From: Aminiphilus circumscriptus DSM 16581
GTDB taxonomy: Bacteria; Synergistota; Synergistia; Synergistales; Aminiphilaceae
Direction: 5' to 3'
Assembly (NCBI RefSeq): GCF_000526375.1
Contig: NZ_JAFY01000007.1
Coordinates: forward strand, 310,001 to 374,000
DNA: 64,000 nt
Shown here: in pieces, positions 35,893 through 45,509 of the stretch
How the letters are laid out: each line of letters opens with the position of its first letter
Numbering within the stretch: the stretch's first letter is position 1
Notes under the pieces: model-generated
Databases searched by the model: none
Seen by the model: the letters and a program-made list of their open reading frames with translations, nothing else
What the model was told of the DNA's origin: nothing
Position numbers and translations under genes: made by a program

Positions 35893-36615
35893 TCAGTGCG
35901 TTGCGGGTTTTCCGCCGAGGTAGGCCGCCTCCACCTCGGGATTCGCGAGGAGTTCTTTGGATGTTCCCGAGAGGATGAGTCGTCCCGTCTGGAGCACATA
36001 GGCCCGATGGGAAAGCAGGAGCGCCTGGCGGGCGTTCTGTTCCACCAGGAGGATCGTCACCCCCTCCTCGTTGATGCGCCGGAGTTCCTTGAAGATTTCC
36101 TTGATGATGATCGGCGCGAGCCCCAGAGAGGGCTCGTCCAGAAGAAGCACCCGGGGGCGGGCCATGAGCGCCCGGGCGATGGCGAGCATCTGCTGCTCCC
36201 CTCCCGAGAGCGTTCCCGCGTACTGGTCCGTGCGTTCCCGGAGCCGGGGAAAGAGCGTGTAGACCCACTCCATGTCCTCGGCGATCTTGTTCCGGTCGGA
36301 CCGGGGGAAGGCACCCATGAGGAGGTTCTCGTACACCGTGAGGGGGGCGAAGACCTTCCGCCCCTCGGGAGAGAGGGCGATGCCCTGGGCGACAACCTGG
36401 AAACTCCGCTCCGCCAGGAGCTTCCCATCCAGATAGACCTCGCCCCTGTCGCGCTTCACCATGCCCATGATGGCGTTCATCAGGGTGGACTTGCCCGCCC
36501 CGTTGGCGCCGATGACGCTCACGATCTCCCGCTCCTCCACGGCGATGCTCACGTCCGATAGGGCGCGGATGGCGCCGTAGCTCACGGAGAGATTCTTCAC
36601 GTCCAGGAGGGCCAT
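35893..36615 (-). CDS. livF: branched-chain amino acid ABC transporter, ATPase LivF
   Basis: This 240-residue ATPase energises uptake of leucine, isoleucine and valine or related amino acids. Walker A is SVIGANGAGKSTLMNAIMGM, the signature is AGTLSGGEQQMLAIARALMA and Walker B is PRVLLLDEPSLGLAPIIIKE. The length and the RALSDVSIAVEEREIVSVIG start are typical of LivF. The ATG overlaps the livG stop by one base (TAATG). It is the last gene of livK-H-M-G-F. Confidence 0.95.
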   Translation of the reverse strand: MALLDVKNLSVSYGAIRALSDVSIAVEEREIVSVIGANGAGKSTLMNAIMGMVKRDRGEVYLDGKLLAERSFQVVAQGIALSPEGRKVFAPLTVYENLLMGAFPRSDRNKIAEDMEWVYTLFPRLRERTDQYAGTLSGGEQQMLAIARALMARPRVLLLDEPSLGLAPIIIKEIFKELRRINEEGVTILLVEQNARQALLLSHRAYVLQTGRLILSGTSKELLANPEVEAAYLGGKPATH

Positions 36616-37388
36616 TATTCCTCCACCTCCTCGCCGAGATAGGCCTTGAGCACCTCGGGATGTCCCTGGATGTGCTCGGGATCGCCTTCGGCGATGAGCG
36701 CGCCGAAGTTCATGCACACGATGTGGGGGCAGATCTCCATGACGAGTTCCATGTGGTGCTCGATGACGAGGATGGTGAGACCGAAGTCCGCGTGAATCTT
36801 CTGGATCAGACGGTTCAGGTCCTGCACTTCCTCGGGATTCATGCCCGCCGCGGGCTCGTCCAGAAGGAGTAGCCTGGGCTCCAGGGCGAGGGCCCGGGCG
36901 ATCTCCAGGCGCCGCTGGTGCCCGTAGGGAAGGGTGGTGGCGGTCTGGTCAGCCCGGTCGGCGAGCCCCACCCGTTCGAGAAGCGCCATGCTCCGGTCCC
37001 GGATCTCCCGTTCCACGGAGCGCCAGCGGCCGAGATGGGTGCAGGCTTCGAGGAAGGAGTAGCGGTGGTGTTGCTGGCAGGCGGTCATGACGTTCTCCAG
37101 GACGGTGGCGCTGGCGAAGAGGCGCAGGTTCTGGAAGGTCCGGGCGATTCCCTTGCGCACCACTTCGTAGGTCTTGTGGTTGGTGATGTCCTCCCCGAAG
37201 AAGGTGATGTGGCCGCTGGAGACGTCGTAGACGCCGGTGACGAGGTTGAAGATGGTGGTCTTTCCCGCGCCGTTGGGGCCGATGAGCCCCGCGAGTTCTC
37301 CCTCCTGGAGGATGAAGCTCATGTCGTTCACGGCGTGGACGCCGCCGAAGAATTTGTTGACGCCGCCGAGTTCGAGGGCGAAGGCCAT
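36615..37388 (-). CDS. livG: branched-chain amino acid ABC transporter, ATPase LivG
   Basis: This 257-residue ATPase pairs with LivF. Walker A is [20 protein letters not shown] and Walker B is [20 protein letters not shown]. The signature region reads [20 protein letters not shown], the [15 protein letters not shown] variant characteristic of LivG. The ATG at 37388 is chosen as the natural family start; the frame stays open further upstream across livM, but that extension is not coding. Five bases separate it from livM. Confidence 0.95.
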   Translation of the reverse strand: MAFALELGGVNKFFGGVHAVNDMSFILQEGELAGLIGPNGAGKTTIFNLVTGVYDVSSGHITFFGEDITNHKTYEVVRKGIARTFQNLRLFASATVLENVMTACQQHHRYSFLEACTHLGRWRSVEREIRDRSMALLERVGLADRADQTATTLPYGHQRRLEIARALALEPRLLLLDEPAAGMNPEEVQDLNRLIQKIHADFGLTILVIEHHMELVMEICPHIVCMNFGALIAEGDPEHIQGHPEVLKAYLGEEVEE

Positions 37389-37393
37389 GGGTG

Positions 37394-38266
37394 CTACCTC
37401 CTCTCCTGCGCGGGGGCTTTTCTTCCCAAGAGTTTCCGGAAGAGTTTCGGGCCGAATTCGTACTGGCCCATGATGCCCTCGGGACGCAGGACCATGATGA
37501 CCACGAGGACGGCTCCGTAGATGAGCATGCGGTACTGGGAGATGGGGCGGAAGAGTTCGGTCACGAGAGTGATGATGGTGGTGCCGAGGAGGCATCCACT
37601 CAGGGAGCCGAGGCCGCCGAAGACGACCACGGCGGTGAGTTCGGTGGATTTGAGCATGTCGAACATGACGGGCTGGATGAAGGAGAGAAAGCCCGCGAGG
37701 AGCCCTCCGGAGACGCCGCAGTAGAAGGCGGAGATGGTAAGGCTCAGGACGCGCACTCTGGCGGTGTCGTAGCCCAGGAGGGCGGCGGCGATGTGGTCGT
37801 CCCGGCAGGCCTTGAACATGCGGCCGTAGCTGCCGTTGAGAAGACAGAAGAGCAGGAAGGCGAGCACGAGGAAGAATCCCACGGCGACGGGCATGGTGGT
37901 GAAGGTGGGGATGCCGGGATAACCCCGGGCGCCCCGGGTGACGGACTGCCAGTTCTCGAGAATGAGCCGGATGGCTTCGCCGAGGCCGATGGAGGCGATG
38001 GCGTAGTAGTCGCCCATGAGTTTCAGAGTGGGGATGCCGATGACGTAGGCGACGACGATGGCGAGAATGCCTCCGGCGACGACGGCTGGAAGCCAGTGGA
38101 GGTGGTATTTGACGGTGAGGATGGCGGTGGCGTAGCCGCCGAGGGCCATGTAGGCGGCGTGTCCGAGGGTGAAGACGCCGGTGAAGCCCGTGAGGAGGCA
38201 CACGCCCATGGCGGCGATGGCGTTGATCATGAGCAGGGTGATGATGCCTTCGGTGTAGGCGGACAT
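37394..38266 (-). CDS. livM: branched-chain amino acid ABC transporter, permease LivM
   Basis: This 290-residue membrane protein has about eight hydrophobic helices. The LivM motif is [20 protein letters not shown] near residue 27, and the coupling EAA-like segment includes [21 protein letters not shown] second conserved stretch is [20 protein letters not shown]. The length is slightly shorter than E. coli LivM, which has an N-terminal extension. It follows livH by 13 bases. Confidence 0.94.
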   Translation of the reverse strand: MSAYTEGIITLLMINAIAAMGVCLLTGFTGVFTLGHAAYMALGGYATAILTVKYHLHWLPAVVAGGILAIVVAYVIGIPTLKLMGDYYAIASIGLGEAIRLILENWQSVTRGARGYPGIPTFTTMPVAVGFFLVLAFLLFCLLNGSYGRMFKACRDDHIAAALLGYDTARVRVLSLTISAFYCGVSGGLLAGFLSFIQPVMFDMLKSTELTAVVVFGGLGSLSGCLLGTTIITLVTELFRPISQYRMLIYGAVLVVIMVLRPEGIMGQYEFGPKLFRKLLGRKAPAQERR

Positions 38267-38279
38267 GGTCTGCCTCCCT

Positions 38280-39161
38280 CTAGACTTTCTCGCCCACGGA
38301 TTTGCCGAAAAGGCCCGTGGGTCGGAAGAGGAGGGTGATCACGAGGAGTGAGAAGACCACCAGATCCCGGAGTTGACTGGAGATGAAGCCCGCGGTGAGC
38401 ATTTCGGCGAGGCCGAGGATGAGGCTGCCCACGACGGCGCCGGGAAGGGAGCCGAGTCCGCCGATGACGGCGGCGACGAAGGCTTTGATGGTGATGCCGC
38501 CGAGCTGGGGATAGAGGGTGTACCGTACGGAGAGGAAGATGCCTCCCACAGCGGCCAGAACCCCGGCGACGAAGAAGACGAGGGAGATGAGGCGGCTCAC
38601 GTTGACGCCCATGAGGCCGGCGATGCGCAGGTTGTACGCGGCGGCGCGGATGGCGAGTCCCCATTTGGTCCGGGTGAGGAAGAGCTGGAGCCCTCCGAGG
38701 CAGATGATGGCGACGACGAGGGAGATGAGGTCGAAGGCGCTGGTGGTGGCGAGCCCGAAGAGGTTCACGGGGTTGGTGGGAATGACCGGAGGAAGCGCAC
38801 GGAAGCGGCCTCCCACGGTGACGACGAAGATGTTTTCGATGACGATGCTCATGCCCATGGAGGCGATGAGGAGGTAGAGGGTGACGTTGGTGCGCTCACG
38901 GATGGGTTTGTAGGCGAGTCTTTCCGTGAGGATGGCGCTCACGCCCGCGGCGATGAGGGACAGGCCTCCCGCGAGCCAGATGTTCATTCCCAAGGTCTTC
39001 AGGGCGAAGTAGCAGGAGTAGCCCCCGATGACGAGAAAGCTTCCGTGGGCGAAATTGGAGAAGAGAAGGATCGAGTACACCAGGGAGTAGCCTACGGCGA
39101 TGAGGGCGTACACCGATCCCAGCGACAGGCCGTTGATGATCTGCTGCAGAAGAGTACCCAA
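38280..39161 (-). CDS. livH: branched-chain amino acid ABC transporter, permease LivH
   Basis: This 293-residue permease forms the channel with LivM. It begins LLGTLLQQIINGLSLGSVYA and continues LIAVGYSLVYSILLFSNFAH, the textbook LivH start. A conserved C-terminal part reads AFVAAVIGGLGSLPGAVVGS. A TTG start at 39161 is preferred because GAGGTG lies eight bases upstream and the protein then begins at the family's usual place; an upstream ATG at 39188 would add nine residues. An attenuator-like hairpin separates it from livK. Confidence 0.93.
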   Translation of the reverse strand: MGTLLQQIINGLSLGSVYALIAVGYSLVYSILLFSNFAHGSFLVIGGYSCYFALKTLGMNIWLAGGLSLIAAGVSAILTERLAYKPIRERTNVTLYLLIASMGMSIVIENIFVVTVGGRFRALPPVIPTNPVNLFGLATTSAFDLISLVVAIICLGGLQLFLTRTKWGLAIRAAAYNLRIAGLMGVNVSRLISLVFFVAGVLAAVGGIFLSVRYTLYPQLGGITIKAFVAAVIGGLGSLPGAVVGSLILGLAEMLTAGFISSQLRDLVVFSLLVITLLFRPTGLFGKSVGEKV

Positions 39162-39207
39162 CAGTGATTCACCTCGTTTCGTGTGCATGGGAAAACACGA
39201 AAGTGTA

Positions 39208-39240
39208 AAGGACTCCCCGCACGGAGAGCGAGGAGCCCTT
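39208..39240 (-). terminator. hairpin between livK and livH (attenuator type)
   Basis: On the minus strand AAGGGCTCCTCGC pairs with GCGGGGAGTCCTT around a short loop, with two G-U pairs, followed by TACACTTTCGTGTTTT. A partial stop here would give more binding protein than permease, as usual for such operons. Confidence 0.6.
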
Positions 39241-39293
39241 CACGCGGATGGAGTGTACGGAGGCGTGTCGAAACGCCCCCGTAGAATCATTTC

Positions 39294-40445
39294 CTAGGGT
39301 TTGATTTTCTTGAAGAACTGCCCCTTGCCGTCCTTGGCGATGAGGACGACGCCATCCTTGTCCTGGGGGTTGTGATCCGCGGGGTTGATGGTGAGCGTGG
39401 CGTGGTGGAGTTTCAGATCCTTGGTCGTCTCAAGGGCGTCGCGGATTTTCACGGAATTGACTTCGCCGGCCCGCTCGATGGCGTCCTTGAGCCAGTAGAT
39501 CGCATCGTAGGCCATGACGCCGTTGGCGAATTCCTTGCATTCGTCGTTGTACTTGGCCTTGTAGTCCGCGAAGAACTTGGCCATGTTGGGGTCCTCCGGA
39601 GCCACGTGGGTGATCCAGTAGGAGTTCTCCATGGCATCCCCGGCGATCTCCCACATGAACTCGCCGTAGCCGTCGCCGCCGATGAAGACGATCTCGTTCA
39701 TGCCGAGTTCCCGGGCCTGTTTGATGATGAGGGCCATTTCCTTGCCCATGTTGGGAAGGACGAGCACATCGGCGTTCTTGTTCTTGATCTCCGTGAGCTG
39801 TGCACGGAAGTCCACATCCTGGGCGCCGCGGAAGCCGAGGTCCGCCACGACCTCGCCGCCGTATTCTTTGTAGCTTTCCACGAAGAACTCCCGGAGCCCC
39901 TGGGAATAGTCGCTGGCCACGTCATAGAGGATGGCCGCTTTGAGCTTGCCGAGTTCTTTCGCGGTGAAGTAGGCGATGAGCTTTCCCTGATAAGGATCGG
40001 TGAAGCAGATGCGGAAGTTGTAGGGCTTCACCTTGCCGTCCTCGCCGACGGTGACGAGGGGGTTCGTGGGCAACGTGCCGATCTGGGGGACTTGCTTGCT
40101 GTTTACCAGAGGCGCTGTGGCAATGTTCCCGCCGCTGCCGTTGGGGCCGATGATGGCGACGACCTTGTCCTCGTCGATAAGCCGCCGGGCGGCGTTCACG
40201 GCATCTTCGGGACGCGCTTTCCAGTCGTAGACGATGAGTTCGATCTTCTTGCCGAGGACTCCACCGGCGCTATTGATTTCCTCAATGGCGAGCTTCGCGG
40301 CCATTTCTTCGGTCTTGCCGTAGGCAGCCCAGTCACCGGTGAGCGCAGCGATGTGTCCGACCTTGATTGTATCCTCCGCAAAAGCTGCTCCACAGATCGT
40401 TCCCGCCAAAGCCAGAAGAAGCACCGTCAACGCCAGTTTCCTCAA
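39294..40445 (-). CDS. livK: branched-chain amino acid ABC transporter, periplasmic binding protein LivK
   Basis: This 383-residue protein binds the amino acid in the periplasm. The signal peptide is RKLALTVLLLALAGTICGAA, and mature protein begins DTIKVGHIAALTGDWAAYGK, typical of this family. The segment AIIGPNGSGGNIATAPLVNS forms the ligand loop. A TTG start at 40445 is chosen: GGAGGT lies seven bases before it and the signal peptide begins there. It heads the liv operon, 98 bases after the upstream kinase-like gene. Confidence 0.93.
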   Translation of the reverse strand: MRKLALTVLLLALAGTICGAAFAEDTIKVGHIAALTGDWAAYGKTEEMAAKLAIEEINSAGGVLGKKIELIVYDWKARPEDAVNAARRLIDEDKVVAIIGPNGSGGNIATAPLVNSKQVPQIGTLPTNPLVTVGEDGKVKPYNFRICFTDPYQGKLIAYFTAKELGKLKAAILYDVASDYSQGLREFFVESYKEYGGEVVADLGFRGAQDVDFRAQLTEIKNKNADVLVLPNMGKEMALIIKQARELGMNEIVFIGGDGYGEFMWEIAGDAMENSYWITHVAPEDPNMAKFFADYKAKYNDECKEFANGVMAYDAIYWLKDAIERAGEVNSVKIRDALETTKDLKLHHATLTINPADHNPQDKDGVVLIAKDGKGQFFKKIKP

Positions 40446-40543
40446 GGAAACCACCTCCAGATAGGATTGAATGCCTATTCGGAATTGTAGCAGAAAAGAC
40501 GGGATCGTGTCTCTGTCGAAAATGTCATAATCCTGCTCACATT

Positions 40544-41047
40544 TCAACGTTTGTAGCCAATGATGTTGCGGAGAAGGTGCCTGCGGTCCGCTACGTCCTC
40601 TTCAGTCTCCACACCTTTGGAGGCGAATCCGTCCACCACTCCCGCGACGCCCCTGCCTTGATCCGTCTCGCAGACAATGACCTGAAGGGGGTTTGCCGTT
40701 GCAGCATCAATGCGGCAGACTTCCTGGACTGTTTTGATGCGATCGAGCACGTTGATGGGATATCCGTTCCGGAGCAGGATGACGAAGGTGTGTCCCGTGC
40801 GGAGTTTCATGGCGTTGGCAACGGCGGTCTCGACAAGGTCTGGAGTGTTGCCGTCGCTGCGGACGAGACAGGGGCCGGAGGCCTCGCAGAAGGCGATGCC
40901 GAATTCGAGCTGGGGTCCCGCCGTGACGAGGGCTTCGTAGAGATCTTCCACGGTCTTGATGAAATGGCTTTGGCCGAGGATGAGATTGCATCCTTCGGGA
41001 ACGTCCATCTGTTCCACCGACCATCCTTTGATCGCTACAACGCTCAT
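40544..41047 (-). CDS. adenosine-specific kinase-like protein (COG1839)
   Basis: This 167-residue protein belongs to a family first studied in archaea as adenosine-specific kinase. The motif region [20 protein letters not shown] near residue 50 and [20 protein letters not shown] match the family closely. [21 protein letters not shown] stretch with [10 protein letters not shown] follows. The ATG at 41047 has GGAGGT seven bases before it. The gene's link to the neighbouring amino-acid transporter is unclear. The family's true physiological role remains uncertain. Confidence 0.82.
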   Translation of the reverse strand: MSVVAIKGWSVEQMDVPEGCNLILGQSHFIKTVEDLYEALVTAGPQLEFGIAFCEASGPCLVRSDGNTPDLVETAVANAMKLRTGHTFVILLRNGYPINVLDRIKTVQEVCRIDAATANPLQVIVCETDQGRGVAGVVDGFASKGVETEEDVADRRHLLRNIIGYKR

Positions 41048-41129
41048 TCTTTCCACCTCCCGATGATGTTCGAACGAAAGCGGACTTTCGAACAGCTCGC
41101 TATGTTTGTACTGGCGACGTGGATTGTGA

Positions 41130-42311
41130 TCATTGCGCCTCGCCGGAGAGGAACTCCTCGCGCATGCGTTTGCGGAGTCCTTCGTCGAGAAATGTCCGGA
41201 GCGTGCCGAAGGCGAGGGCTTTCGCGCCCAGGAGGATACCCGGGTGTGCGGCGGAAGAGGCGCAGAGGGCGGCGAATTCCCGCGTGTGCAGTGCCATGGG
41301 CTCCTCCGTGAGGGCGAGCACTGGCTGAAGAGCGGGGCAGCGGAAGCTCACGTTTCCCACGTCCGAGGATCCTCTCGGTTCCGGGGAGGAATGTACGGGG
41401 ATGTTCAGACTCCGAAAGACGTCCTCCATCATGAATTCCGCAGTGGGGTTGGGTTTCAGGTTGTCGAAGCTCGCCTCGTAGTTGCGCCATGTCACGGAGG
41501 TCCCCGTGGCGAGGGCGGCGCCCCTGGCGCAGTTGTAGATTTTTTCCATGAGTTCGTTCAGATAGGTGCGCCAGGGGGCACGGAAATAAAAACGGGCGGA
41601 GGCGCTTTCGGGAACGATATTCGGCGCGGCACCGCCCTCCCGGACGATGCCGTGCATGCGCACCTCCGGCCGGACGTGCTGGCGGAGCATATCCACCGCG
41701 TGGAAGAGGAGCTGTACGCCGTTCAGTGCGTTGTGTCCTTCCCAGGGCATGGCTGCGGCGTGGGCGGCCTTTCCCTTGAAGGTGAACTCGATGGCGTCCA
41801 TGGCGAGACATCGGTAGCGTACAAAGCTTTTTCCGGCGCCGGAATGGATCATCATGGCCAGGTCCGTGTCGTCGAAAATGCCCTGGGCTGCCATGGAGAC
41901 CTTGGCTCCGTTGGTTTCCTCCGCGGGAGTTCCCACGATCCACAGGGTCCCGTTCAGCTGGTTCATCACCGGAGCGAGTCCCGCGGCGGCGAGAAGTGTC
42001 ATCGCGCCATGAACGTTGTGTCCGCAGGCGTGGCCGATTTCCGGCAGCGCGTCGTATTCGGCGAGGAGTGCCACTTTGGGGCGTTTTCCGTTTCCCAGAA
42101 CCGCCGAATAGGCGGTGGGAAGTCCCGCAAAAGGGTGTTCCACGGTGAAACCGCATGTTCTCAGAAAGTCCACGTGGAGGCGGCTTGCAGTGAATTCCTG
42201 TTCTGAGACTTCGGGATTGGCCGCTAGATGGTCGCTCAGGCTGTAAGCCTTTTCCGCAAAGGTTTCCAGAGCCTGTTGTACTTCTGTTTCCAATGCAGTG
42301 GGTCGGTGCAT
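41130..42311 (-). CDS. M20-family amidohydrolase (N-acyl amino acid or peptide deacylase)
   Basis: This 393-residue protein has the M20 metallopeptidase layout. Metal-binding motifs: [20 protein letters not shown] (His and Asp/Glu ligands), then [20 protein letters not shown] with the catalytic Glu-Glu pair. A dimerisation domain includes [20 protein letters not shown]. It is closest in wording to AbgB-type aminobenzoyl-glutamate or N-acyl amino acid hydrolases. Substrate cannot be read from the sequence. It lies between a D-aminoacylase and the kinase-like gene, all on the same strand, consistent with scavenging of acylated amino acids. Confidence 0.88.
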   Translation of the reverse strand: MHRPTALETEVQQALETFAEKAYSLSDHLAANPEVSEQEFTASRLHVDFLRTCGFTVEHPFAGLPTAYSAVLGNGKRPKVALLAEYDALPEIGHACGHNVHGAMTLLAAAGLAPVMNQLNGTLWIVGTPAEETNGAKVSMAAQGIFDDTDLAMMIHSGAGKSFVRYRCLAMDAIEFTFKGKAAHAAAMPWEGHNALNGVQLLFHAVDMLRQHVRPEVRMHGIVREGGAAPNIVPESASARFYFRAPWRTYLNELMEKIYNCARGAALATGTSVTWRNYEASFDNLKPNPTAEFMMEDVFRSLNIPVHSSPEPRGSSDVGNVSFRCPALQPVLALTEEPMALHTREFAALCASSAAHPGILLGAKALAFGTLRTFLDEGLRKRMREEFLSGEAQ

Positions 42312-42372
42312 GGATTCATCCCCTTTTTAAGGTTGGTCTCTTCCGAGCTTTTGGAAGAGCGGTGGTGTGCTC

Positions 42373-43704
42373 TCAGCGGCGGAGGAGGAACGTTCCGAGC
42401 GGCTCCTCCGTGATCGTTCCCTCTCGTACGGCCACGCGTCCTCCGAGAAGAACGGCGCGGATGCCCTCGGGCGGCGCGAGCTGGTCGGAAAATGTCGCCT
42501 TGTCCGTGAAGCGCTCCGGCTCGAAGAGCACCAGATCGGCGGCGTTCCCGGGGCGGAGCGTGCCGCGATCGAGCCATGTCATTTCGGCGGGGATACTCGT
42601 GGCGTGGGCGAGTGCTTCGGGCCAGGAGAGCCCCTCCTCACGGAGTATGCGAAGTCCCCGGGGGAATGTTCCCGCGGCCCGGGGATGTCCTTCGCCGTTC
42701 CGTAAGACCGCGTCGGAGGCGATGGCGCAGCGGGGATGCCTGAGGCAGGTGCGCACCTCGGATTCGTTCAGCACATGGGCGATGATGAGTGCGGTGGGCG
42801 TTTCGGATCGCATTTCCTCGAACATGGCTTTGGTGAGGCGCTGCCCTTTGAATTTTCCCGATCCGGCCTCGAGAACTCCCACGTCTTTGTTCCAGCGATC
42901 CTCGAACCCGGGGTCGAAGACGGCGGACCCTACGGACGTGCAGAATGCCGCATAGGGGTAGCAGTCGAAGGTCACGTCCGTTCCGGCTGCGTATGCCTGA
43001 TCCACCATGTCCAGAGCGGTCTGAAGCCTGCCGAAGGCGGTCATGCTGCCGAAATGCGAGATCTGCACGCGCACGCGGTGTCGCGCGGCGATGTCGATGG
43101 CTTCCTGGATCGCCTCGAGGCAGCGGGGACCATCGAAACGAATGTGGATGGAGATCCACCGGCGGGGAAATTTCGCGACCACGTCGGCGAGGGCGGCGAT
43201 TTCCGCGGGGTCGGTATTGGGAACATATTCGAGTCCCAGGGAGAGCCCGAAGGAACCTTCGGAAAGCTCCCGCTCCAGCAGAACCTGCATCTCCGTCGTC
43301 TCGCCCGGCGTGGCGGGGCGATAGATGTCGTTCACGCCGACGGATTCCCGGAGAATACGATGTCCCGTGAGATAACCCAGATTGAGCCAGGGGGTCTGTC
43401 GCTTCGGTCGAACCGTTCCGAGCAGAGGTCCCGAGCCGCAGTTGCCCGCGATGGCGGTAGTCACGCCTTGTCGGAGCAGCGCACGTTCCACCGAATGGGG
43501 GTCGTCGAGTTCTTCATCGTGCATGTGCGTGTCCACGAAGCCGGGACAGACAATGCACCCCGTCGCATCCAGAACCTCCGTCGATTCTCCTTCCTCCTTG
43601 CCAACGTGCACGATTCGTCCGTCGGAGATCGTCACCGATGCCTCGACGAGCGTTTTCGTCTCGGGATCGGCCACCAGGCCCCCTCGTATGCGCAGGTCAT
43701 TCAT
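42373..43704 (-). CDS. N-acyl-D-amino-acid deacylase / D-aminoacylase family
   Basis: This 443-residue amidohydrolase should release amino acids from N-acyl-D-amino acids. The metal motif GCIVCPGFVDTHMHDEELDD and the barrel segments RVRVQISHFGSMTAFGRLQT and DVTFDCYPYAAFCTSVGSAV are typical. The C-terminal part has the family's IPAEMTWLDRGTLRPGNAAD block and the small beta domain with LVLFEPERF. ATG 43704 has GGAG upstream; the much longer open frame continuing over the carrier gene is not coding. A dihydroorotase-like role is less likely. Confidence 0.87.
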   Translation of the reverse strand: MNDLRIRGGLVADPETKTLVEASVTISDGRIVHVGKEEGESTEVLDATGCIVCPGFVDTHMHDEELDDPHSVERALLRQGVTTAIAGNCGSGPLLGTVRPKRQTPWLNLGYLTGHRILRESVGVNDIYRPATPGETTEMQVLLERELSEGSFGLSLGLEYVPNTDPAEIAALADVVAKFPRRWISIHIRFDGPRCLEAIQEAIDIAARHRVRVQISHFGSMTAFGRLQTALDMVDQAYAAGTDVTFDCYPYAAFCTSVGSAVFDPGFEDRWNKDVGVLEAGSGKFKGQRLTKAMFEEMRSETPTALIIAHVLNESEVRTCLRHPRCAIASDAVLRNGEGHPRAAGTFPRGLRILREEGLSWPEALAHATSIPAEMTWLDRGTLRPGNAADLVLFEPERFTDKATFSDQLAPPEGIRAVLLGGRVAVREGTITEEPLGTFLLRR

Positions 43705-43811
43705 GTGCAAACACTCCTTTCTCCCCGTTCCCGTACGGAAGGGGCATCCATGAAAAGGGCAGGGTTTCCCCTGCCATGGTGAACTACATGAGCGATTTGT
43801 GCAAGAGCGGA

Positions 43812-43861
43812 CTTGCCCGGCTCCGGGAGGAACGGTGTTTTCTCTTCCGGAGTCGGGCAAG
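43812..43861 (-). terminator. hairpin between the carrier and deacylase genes
   Basis: On the minus strand CTTGCCCGACTCCGG pairs with CCGGAGCCGGGCAAG with one G-U pair and a 20-base loop. It lies just after the carrier gene stop. No long T run follows, so it may be a partial terminator or mRNA stabiliser. Confidence 0.55.
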
Positions 43862-43871
43862 AAAAGTGCGG

Positions 43872-45263
43872 CTACAGAAGGTTGAACGCCACCGCCGCCC
43901 AGACGAAGACCATCTGCACGACGAAGAGAAGGAGGAAGAAGGGGACGAAATACTTCCACCACTTTTCGATGGGCACCTTGGAGATGCTGCAGATGACGGG
44001 AAGCAGCGTGGTGGGCCAGAGGATGTTGGAGAAGCCGTCGCCGAACTGGAAGGCAAGCACCGCCGTGTTCCGGGAAATTCCCAGGAGATCCGAGAGGGGC
44101 GCCATGATGGGCATCGTCGTCGCGGCCTGCCCGGATCCGGAGGGGATGAAGAAGTTGATCAGGGTCTGAACAATGAGCATTCCCTCCGCGCCGACCCAAC
44201 TGGGGAAGTTGGAGAGCGGTTGGGCGAGGCCGTTGACCACCGTGTCGATGATCTGCCCTTCCTTCATGACGACGAGAACACCCCTGGAAAGGCCGATGAC
44301 GAGGGCGCCGAAGACGATGTCCCGGCATCCTTCGAGGTAGCAGGAGGCAAGTTTGCTGGGGCTCATGCCACTCAGGAGTCCCGAGGCGAAGCCCATGATG
44401 AGGAAGAGCCCCGCGATTTCGTCGAAGTACCATCCCTTTTCGATGACACCCCAGACGAGAAGCACCACGGTGCCCACCACAACGGCGAGGATCGCCTTGT
44501 CCTTGGGGCGGAAGTGACTTTTCACGAGTTCGTCGTGATCGAGGGCGAGGCTGCCCATGTCCAATCCGTAGACGAGGCTTTTTGTCGGATCCTGTTTGAT
44601 CTTCTTTGCATAGCGCATGGTCCAGAGCACTGCCATGGAGACCATGACGAACCAGCAGACCATGCGGAATCCCATACCCTCGAAGAGAGGATCGATCTCG
44701 GCGATCTTTTGAGCGATCCCTACGGTGAAGGGATTCATGAACGCCGCTGCGAATCCCATGGCGACGCCGAAGCAGACCATGGACACGCCCACGATGGCAT
44801 CGTACCCCATGGCGATGGCGAGTCCCACGAAAAGAGGGATGAATCCGAAGGTTTCCTCGTACATGCCGAAGATGGCGCCGCCGAGGGCGAAGGTGTACAT
44901 GAAGACCGGTATGGCTAATATTTCCTTGCCTTTCAGAATGCGGAGAAGCCACCCGATGAATGCGTGGAGCGCACCGGTCTGAAGCACTACGAAGAAGGAT
45001 GCGTAGACGAGAAAGACGAAGAAAATGATCTCTCCGGCATCGACCATGCCTTTCTGGATGGCGATGAAGGTGTTGAAGGGGCTGACCGGAGTTTGTTCCA
45101 CATGATGGTATGTACCGGGAACCACGAGTGTTCTGTTGGTGCGTTCGTCCTTGGCGCGGTCGAATTGTCCCGCCGGGAGGACGTAGGTTCCGATCACGGC
45201 GAGAACGATGAGACCGAAGAGCAGCACAAAGGTATGCGGTACTTTGGATTTCCTTTCCGACAT
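43872..45263 (-). CDS. YfcC-family membrane carrier (C4-dicarboxylate/basic amino acid type)
   Basis: This 463-residue carrier has about 12 hydrophobic helices and belongs to the YfcC/DcuC-like family. Characteristic segments are PHTFVLLFGLIVLAVIGTYV, LPAGQFDR, and near the end LINFFIPSGSGQAATTMPIM with APLSDLLGISRNTAVLAFQF. Members are annotated as C4-dicarboxylate or arginine/ornithine-related carriers, but substrate is uncertain. Followed by a D-aminoacylase and an M20 amidohydrolase, so an N-acyl amino acid or dipeptide is a reasonable guess. A candidate promoter lies at 45420-45448. Confidence 0.85.
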   Translation of the reverse strand: MSERKSKVPHTFVLLFGLIVLAVIGTYVLPAGQFDRAKDERTNRTLVVPGTYHHVEQTPVSPFNTFIAIQKGMVDAGEIIFFVFLVYASFFVVLQTGALHAFIGWLLRILKGKEILAIPVFMYTFALGGAIFGMYEETFGFIPLFVGLAIAMGYDAIVGVSMVCFGVAMGFAAAFMNPFTVGIAQKIAEIDPLFEGMGFRMVCWFVMVSMAVLWTMRYAKKIKQDPTKSLVYGLDMGSLALDHDELVKSHFRPKDKAILAVVVGTVVLLVWGVIEKGWYFDEIAGLFLIMGFASGLLSGMSPSKLASCYLEGCRDIVFGALVIGLSRGVLVVMKEGQIIDTVVNGLAQPLSNFPSWVGAEGMLIVQTLINFFIPSGSGQAATTMPIMAPLSDLLGISRNTAVLAFQFGDGFSNILWPTTLLPVICSISKVPIEKWWKYFVPFFLLLFVVQMVFVWAAVAFNLL

Positions 45264-45419
45264 GTTCAGAATCCCCTTTCTCGTTGCCGGATAGAAGAGT
45301 GATGAAGAAGCGGATGACGAAAACTTTCGTGAAAGGGAACGACACGATCATCGAAGAGGCTACCTGGAATTTCCACCCCCTGTTTTTGCAGGTGTTTCAA
45401 ATGTTGAGGCATCCAGCGG

Positions 45420-45448
45420 AATATACCATGTGCTTATGCCACAGGCAA
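45420..45448 (-). promoter_or_regulatory. candidate promoter for the carrier-deacylase genes
   Basis: On the minus strand TTGCCT (45448-45443) and TATATT (45425-45420) are 17 bases apart. About 155 bases separate it from the carrier start. Match is 4/6 and 5/6, so it is suggestive only. Confidence 0.4.
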
Positions 45449-45509
45449 GTTGATGAGCGCCGAAATATGGCAGTGTCACTCTGTTGAGAAAAAGAGAAGA
45501 GGAGGGCGG

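Noticed and set aside
43705-45351. In-frame upstream extension of the D-aminoacylase gene
   Set aside because: The extension overlaps the YfcC carrier in another frame and has Arg/His-rich shadow composition. The family start and a ribosome site are at 43704.
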